A stretch of DNA of 33,418 nt from F23-B02 sp963627445 (GCA_963627445.1 CAVGBM010000100.1:1-33418), one strand, 5' to 3'; shown: positions 7,861-15,770, numbered from the stretch's first letter. Notes: generated by a model from the sequence alone, not told the origin. Program-made: numbers and translations.

Positions 7861-7945
7861 GCGGGTATGATGGAATTGGCAGACATGCGAGATTTAGGTT
7901 CTCGTGCTGAGAGGCGTGCAGGTTCGACCCCTGTTACCCGCACCA
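7861..7945 (+). tRNA. tRNA-Leu (anticodon UAG)
   Basis: The 85-nt cloverleaf has acceptor arms GCGGGTA/TACCCGC, discriminator A and an encoded CCA (7943-7945). The anticodon loop TTTAGGT gives anticodon UAG. A class II variable arm and the GGTTCGACC T-loop support leucine. It reads CUA and, by wobble, other CUN codons. Confidence 0.95.
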
Positions 7946-7982
7946 AAAAGCCACCGTAATTTTGATATTACGGTGGCTTTTT
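7946..7982. terminator. Bidirectional terminator between tRNA-Leu and sufU
   Basis: A 15-bp stem (7946-7960 with 7967-7981, 6-nt loop) has an A-run on the left arm and a T-run on the right. It starts one base after the tRNA CCA end and also faces the convergent suf genes. Confidence 0.9.
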
Positions 7983-8002
7983 CTATGCTCAAAATGCTGT
8001 TG

Positions 8003-8435
8003 TCAGTTGTGCTCGGGATTCAGGGCTTCTTTCAGCGTGCGCCAGCCGAGGACTGCGCATTTGACACGGGCGGGCATGTGGGCGATATCCCGGAGTGCCG
8101 AGGCTTCCTCCAAGCTGTCGATCTCCTCTTCCGAGGCTTCTCCCTGGATCATTTTAAGGAAAATTTCGCCCATCTTCAGGGCTTCATCTTTCTTCTTTCC
8201 GATTATCATGCCAAGCATGATATCTGCCGAAGCATGCGAGATGGCGCAGCCGTCTCCGACGAAGGCTCCATCTGCGATCACATCGCCGTCCAGCTTCAGC
8301 TTGAGGAAGGATATCGTCGCCGCAGCTCGGGTTCACGCCCTCCAGCACAATGTCGGCATCCGACAGGTCGTGCTTAAAGTCTGGGTGCAGGTTGTGCTCG
8401 GTGAGAATTTCATTGTAAAAACTTCTATTTTCCAT
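8003..8435 (-). pseudogene. sufU: sufU, Fe-S scaffold / sulfur-relay protein, frameshifted
   Basis: SufU is the zinc-dependent partner that takes sulfur from the cysteine desulfurase SufS in Gram-positive SUF systems. The N-terminal part (ATG at 8435) reads RSFYNEILTEHNLHP up to NPSCGDDI. The reading frame then shifts, and the rest continues in another frame from LKLKLDGDVIADG onward, through GDGCAISHASADIM and VKCAVLGW, to a stop at 8003. All three conserved cysteines (NPSCGD, GCAIS, VKCAVLGW) are therefore present but split. The shift lies at about 8303-8310 and is explained by one extra base (plus-strand TTGAGGAAGG). It overlaps the end of the sufS-like gene by 11 nt, as in an operon. A sequencing or assembly error is the main alternative to real decay. 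Confidence 0.88.
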
Positions 8436-9006
8436 AACCCACGCGCTCCCTCAGAGTTGAAATGCTGTCAGGGAACCGATCGACATCGGCCTGCGTATTG
8501 TAAAACGCCAAGCTTGCCCGAGCGGTGGTGGGGTGCTTCAGGAAGTTGAGCAGCGGCTGGGCACAGTGGTGGCCTGCGCGGATGTCCACGCCGTCACCGG
8601 CGAGAATTTCGCTGATGTCGTGCGGATGAACACCGTCCACCGTGAAGGTGATGATGCCGCAGTGCTCCTCGGGCTTTTCCGAGCCCAGCACATGGACGAA
8701 GGGCATTTTCCGAATTCCGTCCATGGCGCGGCGGGTCAGCGCAAGCTCCTGCCGGTGCATTTCCTCAAAGCCGATGCTGTTCACATAGTCAAGCGCCGCA
8801 TGAAGTCCGGCTGCACCTGCGGCATTGACGGTGCCGGCCTCAAATTTGTGAGGCAGCTCGGCGATTATCTGCTTATACTTGGGCTTTGCCTTTGCGGTTA
8901 TCTGCTTTGCGGTCTTGGTGTCATAGCCGAAAATTTCAGTCAGCTTTTTGCGGAACGAACCTGCAAAAAGCATCCACATGCCCATTGGCATACCAAAGTA
9001 TTTCAT
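8425..9006 (-). CDS. Chimeric ORF: foreign N-terminus fused to the C-terminal third of SufS
   Basis: The ORF is 193 residues. Residues from about 53 on are unmistakably SufS cysteine desulfurase: HKFEAGTVNAAGAAGLHAAL, DGVHPHDIS, and RAGHHCAQPLL with the catalytic cysteine. The PLP-binding lysine region and the first roughly 260 residues of a normal 400-residue SufS are missing, so desulfurase activity is not expected. Residues 1-52 (starting KYFGMPMGMWMLFAGSF) do not belong to SufS. They resemble, from memory, the N-terminus of ATC-hydrolase-family proteins of Clostridia. The junction is at about 8845-8860 and is in frame. The start has a strong ribosome site (AAGGGGG). This is either a deletion fusion or an assembly chimera. 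Confidence 0.75.
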   Translation of the reverse strand: MKYFGMPMGMWMLFAGSFRKKLTEIFGYDTKTAKQITAKAKPKYKQIIAELPHKFEAGTVNAAGAAGLHAALDYVNSIGFEEMHRQELALTRRAMDGIRKMPFVHVLGSEKPEEHCGIITFTVDGVHPHDISEILAGDGVDIRAGHHCAQPLLNFLKHPTTARASLAFYNTQADVDRFPDSISTLRERVGYGK

Positions 9007-9029
9007 AAAATATCCCCCTTAGATATTTA

Positions 9030-9812
9030 TTATCCCAGTGCAACATCCAGCGCCATCATGACGCTGAAACCAACGGCGAAAAACACCGTGCCTATATTCG
9101 AGTGCCGCCCCTGCGACATTTCGGGTATGAGCTGCTCAACGACGACATAGAGCATCGCGCCCGCGGCAAAGCTCAAAAGATACGGCAGCGCAGGGATTAT
9201 AAGCTGAGAAGCCAGTATCGTGAGCACTGCGGCAATCGGCTCAACAACGCCGGAGAGCACGCCGCCGCCAAAGGCTTTGGCCTTGCCCTCGCCCTCAGCC
9301 CTGAGCGGCATGGAGATTATCGCACCCTCGGGAAAGTTCTGTATCGCAATGCCGAGCGAGAGCGCAAGTGCGCTTGCCGCCGTTATCTCCATGCTGCCGG
9401 AGAGGTAGCCTGCGTACATCACGCCGACGGCCATGCCTTCGGGGATGTTGTGCAGCGTTACGGCGAGCACCATCATCGTTGTGCGCCTGAGCTTGCTGCT
9501 GGGTCCTTCGACCTGCCCGCTTTTGGCATGCAGATGCGGTATAGTGTGGTCGAGCAGGAGCAGGAACAAAACGCCTACCCAAAAGCCGACGAATGCAGGC
9601 ATGAACGACAGCGCTCCAAGTCCTGCCGACTGGTCTATAGCCGGTATGAGCAGGCTCCACACTGAGGCCGCGACCATAACACCCGCCGCAAAGCCGGTGA
9701 GCGCACGCTCAACGCCGTCGCTCAAAGCGTTTTTCATGAAAAACACGCAGGCTGCGCCAAGCGTCGTGCCGAAAAACGGTATCAGTATTCCTATAAAGGT
9801 CTCTTTAGTCAT
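9030..9812 (-). CDS. ZIP family metal transporter
   Basis: A 260-residue inner-membrane protein of the ZIP family, which brings zinc or other divalent metals such as iron or manganese into the cytoplasm. It has eight predicted membrane segments. The two metal-site motifs are HNIPEGMAVG in TM4 and QNFPEGAIIS in TM5, and a histidine-containing loop (DHTIPHLHAKSG) follows TM3. It is closest to the GufA/ZupT-like branch. The start codon overlaps the stop of the upstream ATC-hydrolase-family gene by 4 nt (ATGA), so the two are coupled; the chimeric sufS ORF follows after 23 nt. Which metal it carries cannot be read directly. Confidence 0.93.
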   Translation of the reverse strand: MTKETFIGILIPFFGTTLGAACVFFMKNALSDGVERALTGFAAGVMVAASVWSLLIPAIDQSAGLGALSFMPAFVGFWVGVLFLLLLDHTIPHLHAKSGQVEGPSSKLRRTTMMVLAVTLHNIPEGMAVGVMYAGYLSGSMEITAASALALSLGIAIQNFPEGAIISMPLRAEGEGKAKAFGGGVLSGVVEPIAAVLTILASQLIIPALPYLLSFAAGAMLYVVVEQLIPEMSQGRHSNIGTVFFAVGFSVMMALDVALG

Positions 9813-10510
9813 TTATTGCGCCTATACCCCGCCTCGTCCCGATACTCGGGGTGCTCTTCGATATACGGATCTCTGTCGCCGCAGATGGTGTAGTCGCATT
9901 TGCAGCCGTTAGCGCAGGTGGTAGTCCTGATAAGCTTTGCGTGGATAAGCTCCATGGCCTCGAAATCCGGGTTGCACAACGCGGGCATGACCTCCAACAG
10001 ATCGTGCTGCTTTGCAAACTCGGCGGCGGGGCACTCGGTAAACTCATAATATATCGGCTTATCGGGGTCAAAGGGCGCGACATTCATCTTATAGTCGCCC
10101 CACTTGTCGCACTTGAGCTTTGCGTTTAAAAACGCCTTGTGCATGAGTCTTTTAAAAAGCGGTTTATTGCAGTCGACAAAGCTCAGCTTGCGGAACGCGC
10201 CGAGCATCAGGTCGCCCTCCATCTGCTCTATCTCCTCAAGGCACGTGACCTCACGGCACACGGTGTAGTACGCCATGAGGGCTATGCAATCGTATGTACC
10301 GCCGCTGCCGTTGTGGAAATTGTCCTTGCCGCCGAGGTCTGTGCGCCAGTCGGACAGAAACTCGACATATTTATGCTGGAAGCGCTCCCACACCGCCTCG
10401 CGCTCATCCTCGGGATAGTGCAGGGCTATCTTCTCCAGTATCTGCTGTTTACACTTTTTTGAGTACAGCACATGACATGTCCTGTCAAATTTAAGCTCGT
10501 TATCGTTCAT
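9809..10510 (-). CDS. L-2-amino-thiazoline-4-carboxylate hydrolase family protein
   Basis: A 233-residue cytoplasmic protein whose C-terminal half fits the ATC hydrolase family. ECPAAEFAKQHDLLEVMPALC leads into NPDFEAMELIHAKLIRT, and the final NGCKCDYTI corresponds to the family's G-x-x-CDF ending. The named enzyme opens the ATC ring on the way to cysteine, but most clostridial members have no tested function. The N-terminal region (FDRTCHVLYSKKC) is cysteine-rich. I chose ATG 10510, which has AGGAG at 6 nt, over 10558. It lies between a TetR regulator and the ZIP transporter, in one operon with the latter. Confidence 0.78.
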   Translation of the reverse strand: MNDNELKFDRTCHVLYSKKCKQQILEKIALHYPEDEREAVWERFQHKYVEFLSDWRTDLGGKDNFHNGSGGTYDCIALMAYYTVCREVTCLEEIEQMEGDLMLGAFRKLSFVDCNKPLFKRLMHKAFLNAKLKCDKWGDYKMNVAPFDPDKPIYYEFTECPAAEFAKQHDLLEVMPALCNPDFEAMELIHAKLIRTTTCANGCKCDYTICGDRDPYIEEHPEYRDEAGYRRNK

Positions 10511-10583
10511 CTTTTTCTCCTGTAAATAGTTAGCGTTTGCTAACCTCCGGTCTCGCAAAAGGCCGCCCGCAGGCAGCCGTATT

Positions 10584-11162
10584 TTACTTAAACAGCTCGG
10601 TCATTGCACCGTGGATGAGGATGCGCAGCACCTCGGGGTACCTGTCGCCTATCTCATTTTGGTGCGACACCGTGAGGATGAGTCCGCGCACCGTAGCCGC
10701 GGCAAGCTCTATGCCCGCCTCGGGCTCAAGCTTGTGCTTTTCCAAAAGCTGGCGTATATGCGTCTCGTCGTCGTGATAATGCTCGGCCTTTATCTTCTCG
10801 GGCAGCCTGCGCATTATCGCCTCGGCGTCGTTTTCGATAAACCTCATCGCTCCCGTGTCGGAAAGGCGCTTGCACACGCACAAAACAGCCTCTGACACCC
10901 GCTCAGCAGGGGCAAGCCCGGCATTTTCACTCAGGCATTTATCGGCGACACCGTAAAGCTCGGTGTGCACATCCTCCAGAGCCGTGAAAAACAGCAGCTC
11001 CTTTGACTCGAAGAACTTATAAAACGAGCCCTTTGATATGCCGACGGCCTGCGTGAGCTGCTCAACGGAGGTCTTGCGCATACCCAGCGTAAAGGCGCAT
11101 TTGCGTGCTTCCTCGAGCAATGCCTCACGAAGCTTTTGAGTTTCATAATCCGAAAACGCCAA
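10584..11162 (-). CDS. TetR family transcriptional regulator
   Basis: A 192-residue TetR-type repressor. The N-terminal helix-turn-helix is clear (KTSVEQLTQAVGISKGSFYKFFESKELLF, about residues 30-58). The C-terminal ligand domain is all-helical with no recognised ligand site. I place the start at a TTG (11162) because GGAGG lies 6 nt upstream and the sequence from AFSDYETQKL is typical; the longer in-frame extension to 11279 covers the promoter. It precedes the ATC-hydrolase-like and ZIP genes on the same strand, and a dyad overlapping its own promoter suggests autoregulation. Confidence 0.9.
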   Translation of the reverse strand: MAFSDYETQKLREALLEEARKCAFTLGMRKTSVEQLTQAVGISKGSFYKFFESKELLFFTALEDVHTELYGVADKCLSENAGLAPAERVSEAVLCVCKRLSDTGAMRFIENDAEAIMRRLPEKIKAEHYHDDETHIRQLLEKHKLEPEAGIELAAATVRGLILTVSHQNEIGDRYPEVLRILIHGAMTELFK

Positions 11163-11178
11163 GTTACACCTCCGATAT

Positions 11179-11235
11179 TTATGACCAAAATCGTTTATTC
11201 GGTCATAATATAGCACAGTGCAAAACCAATTGCAA
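11179..11235 (-). promoter_or_regulatory. Promoter and candidate operator of the TetR gene
   Basis: On the minus strand, TTGCAA (11230-11235), a 17-nt spacer and TATATT (11207-11212) form the promoter. Just downstream, TTATGACC (11179-11186) and GGTCATAA (11201-11208) make a perfect inverted repeat with a 14-nt gap, touching the -10 box. This is a typical place for a TetR autorepressor site; binding is inferred. Confidence 0.65.
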
Positions 11236-11244
11236 GAGCTTTGC

Positions 11245-11273
11245 TTGACTATTTTCGAAAAAACAGGTAGACT
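11245..11273 (+). promoter_or_regulatory. malQ promoter
   Basis: TTGACT (11245-11250), a 17-nt spacer and TAGACT (11268-11273) lie about 57 nt before malQ, back to back with the TetR promoter. Confidence 0.6.
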
Positions 11274-11330
11274 ATACATGCGCTGACGGCGCTTTTTTGT
11301 TATTTAATTTGAAGTTGACTGGAGTTTACC

Positions 11331-12821
11331 ATGGAAAGAAGCTGCGGCATTTTGCTGCATTTATCGTCGCTGCCCTCCCCCTACGGCATCGGGACTATGG
11401 GCAGGGCTGCATATAGTTTTGTGGATTTCTTGGCTGCCGCCGGGCAAAGCCTCTGGCAGCTGCTCCCGCTCGGACCCACAAGCTGCGGCGACTCGCCGTA
11501 TCAGAGCTTTTCGAGCTTTGCGGGAAACCCGTATTTTATTGACCTTGACATACTCGTTGAGGACGGTCTGCTGCCTCAACGCGAGCTTGACGGCATTGAT
11601 TGGGGCGCAGAGCCCGAGCTTGTCGACTATGGGAAGATTTACGAAAATCGCTTTAGAGTTTTGAAAATTGCCGCCGACCGTGGGATTGAGCGTGACAAAG
11701 CTGAGCTTGAGAAGTTCGTGAGCGATAATCGCTCGTGGCTTTTTGACTATGCCCTGTTCATGGCGCTAAAGCGGCATTTCGGCATGAAGGCGTGGTTTGA
11801 TTGGCCGGACGAGGATATACGCCTGCACAAGCCCGAGGCGGTCGGAATATACGCCGAGCTTCTAAACGAGGATGTGCGGTTTTTTGAGTACATTCAGCTG
11901 CTGTTTTTCAAGCAATGGGACGCTCTGCATAAGTACGCGAACGAACACGGCGTTAAGATAGTCGGAGATATGCCCATCTATGTTGCCATGGACTCTGCCG
12001 ATGTGTGGGCAAGCCCGGAATTCTTTTTGCTGGATGAGAAAAATGTCCCCGTTGAGGTCGCAGGCGTGCCGCCGGACTATTTTAGCCGTGACGGTCAGCT
12101 TTGGGGCAACCCCTTGTACGACTATGATGCCATGCGCCGTGACGGCTACGGCTGGTGGATACGCCGTGTTGACGGCGCGTCCAAGCTCTGCGACATTCTG
12201 CGCATTGACCACTTCCGCGGCTTTGAAAGCTTTTGGGCTGTGCCGTCTGATGCCGAGACCGCTAAAGTCGGGCGCTGGGTCAAGGGTCCGGGCATGGATC
12301 TTGTCGGCAGGCTCACGAGCTGGTTTTCAGATCTCGGCTTTATTGCGGAGGATCTGGGGCTGCTCACCCCCGAGGTGCAGGAGCTTTTGGAGAAGTCGCA
12401 TCTCCCGGGGATGAAGGTGCTGGAGTTTGCGTTTGATCCAACTGAGCCGAGCAATTACCTGCCGCATAAGTACACGCAAAACTGCGTCTGCTATGTTGGC
12501 ACGCACGATAACGCCCCCGTTATGGCGTGGCGGGATGAGGCGGATAAGGCCGAGGTCGAATTTGCCGAGCGATACCTTGCAATTAACGATACCGAGGGCT
12601 TTAACTGGGGCATGATACGCGGCGGCATGAGCTCGGTTGCGTCGATGTTTATTGCGCAGATGCAGGATTACCTCGGTCTCGGTGCCGACGCGAGGATGAA
12701 CACCCCGGGCACGCAATTTGGCAACTGGCGCTGGCGGCTCAAGTCTGATGCGCTTACTCCCGAGCTTGCGGAGAAGATCGCCGATATGGCGAAGATATAC
12801 GGCAGGTACACTGCCGAATAA
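11331..12821 (+). CDS. malQ: 4-alpha-glucanotransferase (amylomaltase, GH77)
   Basis: MalQ transfers segments of alpha-1,4-glucan between maltodextrins, releasing glucose, as part of cytoplasmic glycogen or starch-oligosaccharide use. The 496-residue protein is full length for bacterial GH77. It begins with the family's RSCGILLHLSSLPSPYGIG and has PLGPTSCGDSPYQ. The catalytic triad is visible: Asp293 in ILRIDHFRG (nucleophile), Glu340 in FIAEDLG (acid/base) and Asp393 in VGTHDN. The ATG at 11331 follows GGAG at 6 nt. It is followed at 22 nt by a YitT-family gene that probably shares the transcript. No other sugar genes are nearby. Confidence 0.97.
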   Translation: MERSCGILLHLSSLPSPYGIGTMGRAAYSFVDFLAAAGQSLWQLLPLGPTSCGDSPYQSFSSFAGNPYFIDLDILVEDGLLPQRELDGIDWGAEPELVDYGKIYENRFRVLKIAADRGIERDKAELEKFVSDNRSWLFDYALFMALKRHFGMKAWFDWPDEDIRLHKPEAVGIYAELLNEDVRFFEYIQLLFFKQWDALHKYANEHGVKIVGDMPIYVAMDSADVWASPEFFLLDEKNVPVEVAGVPPDYFSRDGQLWGNPLYDYDAMRRDGYGWWIRRVDGASKLCDILRIDHFRGFESFWAVPSDAETAKVGRWVKGPGMDLVGRLTSWFSDLGFIAEDLGLLTPEVQELLEKSHLPGMKVLEFAFDPTEPSNYLPHKYTQNCVCYVGTHDNAPVMAWRDEADKAEVEFAERYLAINDTEGFNWGMIRGGMSSVASMFIAQMQDYLGLGADARMNTPGTQFGNWRWRLKSDALTPELAEKIADMAKIYGRYTAE

Positions 12822-12843
12822 TTATAGAAAGGTTTTGTTACGA

Positions 12844-13452
12844 TTGATACCCAAGCTAAAACCCAAAAGCTGCGCATTTGCGCTGCTCGGCAGTGCGATA
12901 CTCGCCTTTGGGCTTTACAATGTCCACTCGTTTTCCGGCGTCACCGAGGGCGGTGTGCTGGGACTGACGCTGCTGCTGCACCACTGGTTCGGTATCTCGC
13001 CGTCGGTCTCGGGCTTTATTCTCAACGCCGCCTGCTACCTCATCGGCTTTAAGGTGCTGGGCAAAGAGTTTATCGCATATTCCGTCGTTGCAGGCGGCGG
13101 CTTCTCGCTGTTTTATGCGATATTCGAGCGCTTTGACCCCATTTGGCCTGAGATAGCCAACTACCCGCTGGCTGCGGCGCTGATCGGTGCGCTATTCGTC
13201 GGTGTGGGTGTCGGACTGTGCGTCAGGATAGGCTCTGCCCCCACGGGCGACGATGCGCTCGCAATGTCGGCTGCGGCAAAGTTCAAGATAGGCATCCAGT
13301 GGGTGTACCTGACAACGGACTTTATAGTCCTTGCACTGTCGATATCGTACATCCCGCTCAAGCGTCTTGCCTACTCCCTGCTGACTGTTCTGCTCTCGGG
13401 GCAGCTCATCGGCTTTATCGAAAAATTTGAGTTTAAAAAAATGAGGATCTAG
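12844..13452 (+). CDS. YitT/DUF161 family membrane protein
   Basis: A 202-residue membrane protein with five or six hydrophobic segments. Family signs are SAILAFGLYNVHSFSGVTEGG near the N-terminus, LLLHHWFGIS, LNAACYLIGFKVLGKEF, and GVGLCVRIGSAPTGDDALAM. The role of this family is not settled. I place the start at TTG 12844, 11 nt after AAAGG and 22 nt after the malQ stop; the open frame further upstream overlaps malQ and is not family-like. The last four codons (KMRI) and the stop lie inside the downstream terminator stem. A diverged remnant of a similar C-terminus lies at 16556-16639. Confidence 0.87.
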   Translation: MIPKLKPKSCAFALLGSAILAFGLYNVHSFSGVTEGGVLGLTLLLHHWFGISPSVSGFILNAACYLIGFKVLGKEFIAYSVVAGGGFSLFYAIFERFDPIWPEIANYPLAAALIGALFVGVGVGLCVRIGSAPTGDDALAMSAAAKFKIGIQWVYLTTDFIVLALSISYIPLKRLAYSLLTVLLSGQLIGFIEKFEFKKMRI

Positions 13453-13474
13453 CAGGGCTAGATCCTCATTTTTC
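13435..13474. terminator. Bidirectional terminator embedded in two convergent gene ends
   Basis: A 12-bp stem (13441-13452 with 13458-13469), flanked by an A-run and a T-run, ends both the YitT gene and the ABC ATPase gene. Both stop codons (13450-13452 and, on the minus strand, 13458-13460) are part of the stem. Confidence 0.9.
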
Positions 13475-14021
13475 TCGCGTCTAAAAGCGTCTCGTCCTCG
13501 GCATCGTGGCTTACGAATACAAGCGTTTTGCCTTGGGTGTGGCGCTTTATATATTCAATCGTTTTAAGCTTCGTGTCCCGGTCAAGGCCGGTGAACGGCT
13601 CGTCGAAAAACACGGTGTCGGCATTGCAAATTACCGCCCTTGCTATCGCCACTCTGCGGCGCATGCCGCCGGATAGCTGCGACACGGGTTTGTTTATGCT
13701 GTCGGCAAGGCCGACCTCATCAAGATGACTTAGTATAGTCTCCCTTGAAACGCCGTGGGGTGCAGTCATTTTAACGCAGACATAGGGCGTAAAGTCGCTC
13801 GGCAGTCTGTCCTCCTGGAACACGGCGGCTATCGACTTCGGGGCGTTAAGTACCTCGCCGCTGTCGGGCGGTGTGAGCCCCATCATGATGCGCAGAAGCG
13901 TTGTTTTGCCTCTGCCGGAAGTGCCGGTGATGAGAACGGTCTCGCCCTGCCCTATCGTGATGCTCACATTTTGCAGAACCGCTTTGCCGTCAAAGCTTTT
14001 GCACACATTTTTAAGCTCCAT
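13458..14021 (-). CDS. ABC transporter ATP-binding protein (nitrate/sulfonate/taurine type)
   Basis: A 187-residue ATPase that drives the adjacent importer. Walker A is GTSGRGKTT (33-41), the Q-loop FQEDRLP, the signature LSGGMRRRVAIARA, Walker B TVFFDEPFTGLD, and the switch histidine VSHD. The Q-loop EDRLxP pattern and the context match the SsuB/TauB/NrtD group. It is short: relatives usually have about 240 residues, and the C-terminal tail after the H-loop is almost absent. The ATG shares one base with the TGA of the permease gene. Last gene of the regulator-SBP-permease-ATPase operon. Substrate unknown. Confidence 0.92.
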   Translation of the reverse strand: MELKNVCKSFDGKAVLQNVSITIGQGETVLITGTSGRGKTTLLRIMMGLTPPDSGEVLNAPKSIAAVFQEDRLPSDFTPYVCVKMTAPHGVSRETILSHLDEVGLADSINKPVSQLSGGMRRRVAIARAVICNADTVFFDEPFTGLDRDTKLKTIEYIKRHTQGKTLVFVSHDAEDETLLDARKMRI

Positions 14022-14779
14022 CAGCCACGCTCCAATCTGCCGTACAACGCTCTGAGTCCGAGCATGAACAGCTTTTCAAACAGCACGCTTACGATGACGA
14101 TAATGACAGTCCAGCACAGAAGGTCGTCCGTGTCGAGGTATATCTTCGAGTAGAAAAGCTGCTTGCCGATAGACCCGTCGGGCGTGCCGATGATCTCCGC
14201 TGCTACGCCGGCTTTCCACGCCATGCCGAGAGCGGTTGCACAGGCTGACATCAAGAACGGCTTGAGCTGCGGCAAATGGATGTACAGCACCTTACGCAGG
14301 GGCGGCATTTTGAACACCGTGCCGACCTCGAGTATGAGCTTATCCTCGCTTTTTATGCCCTCGAGCACATTGCCGTAAACGACCGGCAACACGATGAGGA
14401 ACGATATGAAGACCGAGAGGTTTTCCGCCGAGAGCCATATCAGGCAGATGACGACGAACGATGCAACCGGCACGGTCTTTATCGTGACGAGAAACGGCCA
14501 CAGCAGCGTTTCGACCCAGCGGAAGCGTCCTGCAAGCGCAGCAAGCGTGATGCCGAGCGCAAGCGCTATGAAGAAGCCACCCGCCATGTGGTAAAAGCTG
14601 AACCAAATGGATGACCAAAAGCCCTCGGTCTGCCATATGGTAGTGAGCCTGACGGCGACATCTATAGGCGAGACTAACAATATTCGGCTGTTTACGGTCA
14701 TGGCCGCTATCTGCCAAAGGCCGAGAGCGAACACGACCGCAAGAGCCTTGCCCAGTTTGCCGACGGGCTTACGCTCCAT
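14021..14779 (-). CDS. ABC transporter permease (nitrate/sulfonate/taurine type)
   Basis: A 252-residue inner-membrane permease with about six membrane segments, which forms the channel of the importer. The cytoplasmic EAA-type loop is seen as EVGTVFKMPPLRKVLYIHLPQLKPFLMSA, and the C-terminal half has LGMAWKAGVAAEIIGTPDGSIGKQL, characteristic of SsuC/TauC permeases. It overlaps the substrate-binding protein gene by 11 nt upstream and the ATPase gene by 1 nt downstream, so the three genes are tightly coupled. The transported compound cannot be named from the permease alone. Confidence 0.92.
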   Translation of the reverse strand: MERKPVGKLGKALAVVFALGLWQIAAMTVNSRILLVSPIDVAVRLTTIWQTEGFWSSIWFSFYHMAGGFFIALALGITLAALAGRFRWVETLLWPFLVTIKTVPVASFVVICLIWLSAENLSVFISFLIVLPVVYGNVLEGIKSEDKLILEVGTVFKMPPLRKVLYIHLPQLKPFLMSACATALGMAWKAGVAAEIIGTPDGSIGKQLFYSKIYLDTDDLLCWTVIIVIVSVLFEKLFMLGLRALYGRLERG

Positions 14780-15770
14780 AGTAGAAGTCGGCGCCGGGCA
14801 GTTTGCCGCCTATTGCCTTAGGGTTCATGTCGTTGAGGACGGAAAGATAGCTTTCCATGTCGGTCTTCATCTCAGCGCCGGTGATGAAGGTGATGTTGCA
14901 GTAAGGCAGAGCCTTCTGAGCGATGGGTGCCTTGACTATCTCGTAATTTCCGATAAGCGCCGCTGCGTCCTCGGTGTTCTCCTGAACATATTTTACCGAG
15001 CTTTCGTACTCCTGCATGAACTTTTCAAGCTGCTGGGGGTACTTCTCGGCAAACTCGCTGCGGCAAACAACAACGCCGGTGACCATGGCAGAGCCGTTAT
15101 CGAGCTTTGCCCACTCGTCGTTGAGGCTGATGGCAACGCGCAGACCGTCGACCTTTGCCTGAGCCGCGGTGACGAACGGCTGCGGAAGCATTGCGATGGC
15201 GTTCTCGTCCGAGGAGATGTAGGACAGAGCCTCGGTGGTGTCTGCGCACCACTGGATAGTGGGTGCGTTATCGCCGTCAAGGCCGTTTTCCTTGAGAAGA
15301 TAGCGGAGAGCATACTCGGGTGCTGCGCCCTCGCCGGTGGCGTAGAGGGTCTTGCCGTTAAGATCGGACAGGCTATTAACGCTGTCGCCGCGCTCGACGA
15401 TGTACAGAACGCCGAGGGTGTTGATGGCAAGCAGCATCACGCCGCCGTCGGTGTTGTTATATATAACGGATGCGAGGTTTGCGGGGACTGCTGCGATGTC
15501 TATCTCGCCCTTTGCAAGAGCTGCGACAAATGCGGAAGCCTCACTCTGGAGCTGGAAATCATACTTATTCACGCTCGTGCCTTTGTCGCTGTCGTCCATG
15601 AGCTTTACCATGCCCATGGCGGTGGGGCCTGTGAGCGCGCCGACCTTTATGGTCGTGGTCTCCTCAGCAGGTGCGGGTTCCTGAGTCGGTTCGGGATCCT
15701 TGGCCGCGCAGCCTGCTACCACGCACAGCAGCATGCATACTGCCAGTAGAAAACATACAAACTTTTTCAT
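14769..15770 (-). CDS. ABC transporter substrate-binding lipoprotein (SsuA/ThiY/NMT1-like)
   Basis: A 333-residue lipoprotein that captures the substrate outside the membrane. The signal has the lipobox VVAGC with the lipidated cysteine at residue 21, followed by a Pro/Glu/Thr linker. The mature fold shows IKVGALTGPTAMGMVKLMDD, GEIDIAAVPANLASVIYNNT and LNGKTLYATGEGAAPEYALRYLL, typical of the SsuA/NMT1-like type 2 binding proteins for sulfonates, thiamine precursors or related small molecules. Starts 15 nt after the Crp/Fnr-type regulator gene, so the regulator and transporter form one operon. Confidence 0.9.
   Translation of the reverse strand: MKKFVCFLLAVCMLLCVVAGCAAKDPEPTQEPAPAEETTTIKVGALTGPTAMGMVKLMDDSDKGTSVNKYDFQLQSEASAFVAALAKGEIDIAAVPANLASVIYNNTDGGVMLLAINTLGVLYIVERGDSVNSLSDLNGKTLYATGEGAAPEYALRYLLKENGLDGDNAPTIQWCADTTEALSYISSDENAIAMLPQPFVTAAQAKVDGLRVAISLNDEWAKLDNGSAMVTGVVVCRSEFAEKYPQQLEKFMQEYESSVKYVQENTEDAAALIGNYEIVKAPIAQKALPYCNITFITGAEMKTDMESYLSVLNDMNPKAIGGKLPGADFYYGA

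Noticed and set aside
8003..8281. Separate 92-residue protein starting at an internal ATG
   Set aside because: It is the C-terminal part of SufU; the ATG is an internal codon without a ribosome site.
8184..8435. Separate 83-residue protein
   Set aside because: Its first half is the SufU N-terminus, and the rest is out-of-frame translation after the frameshift.
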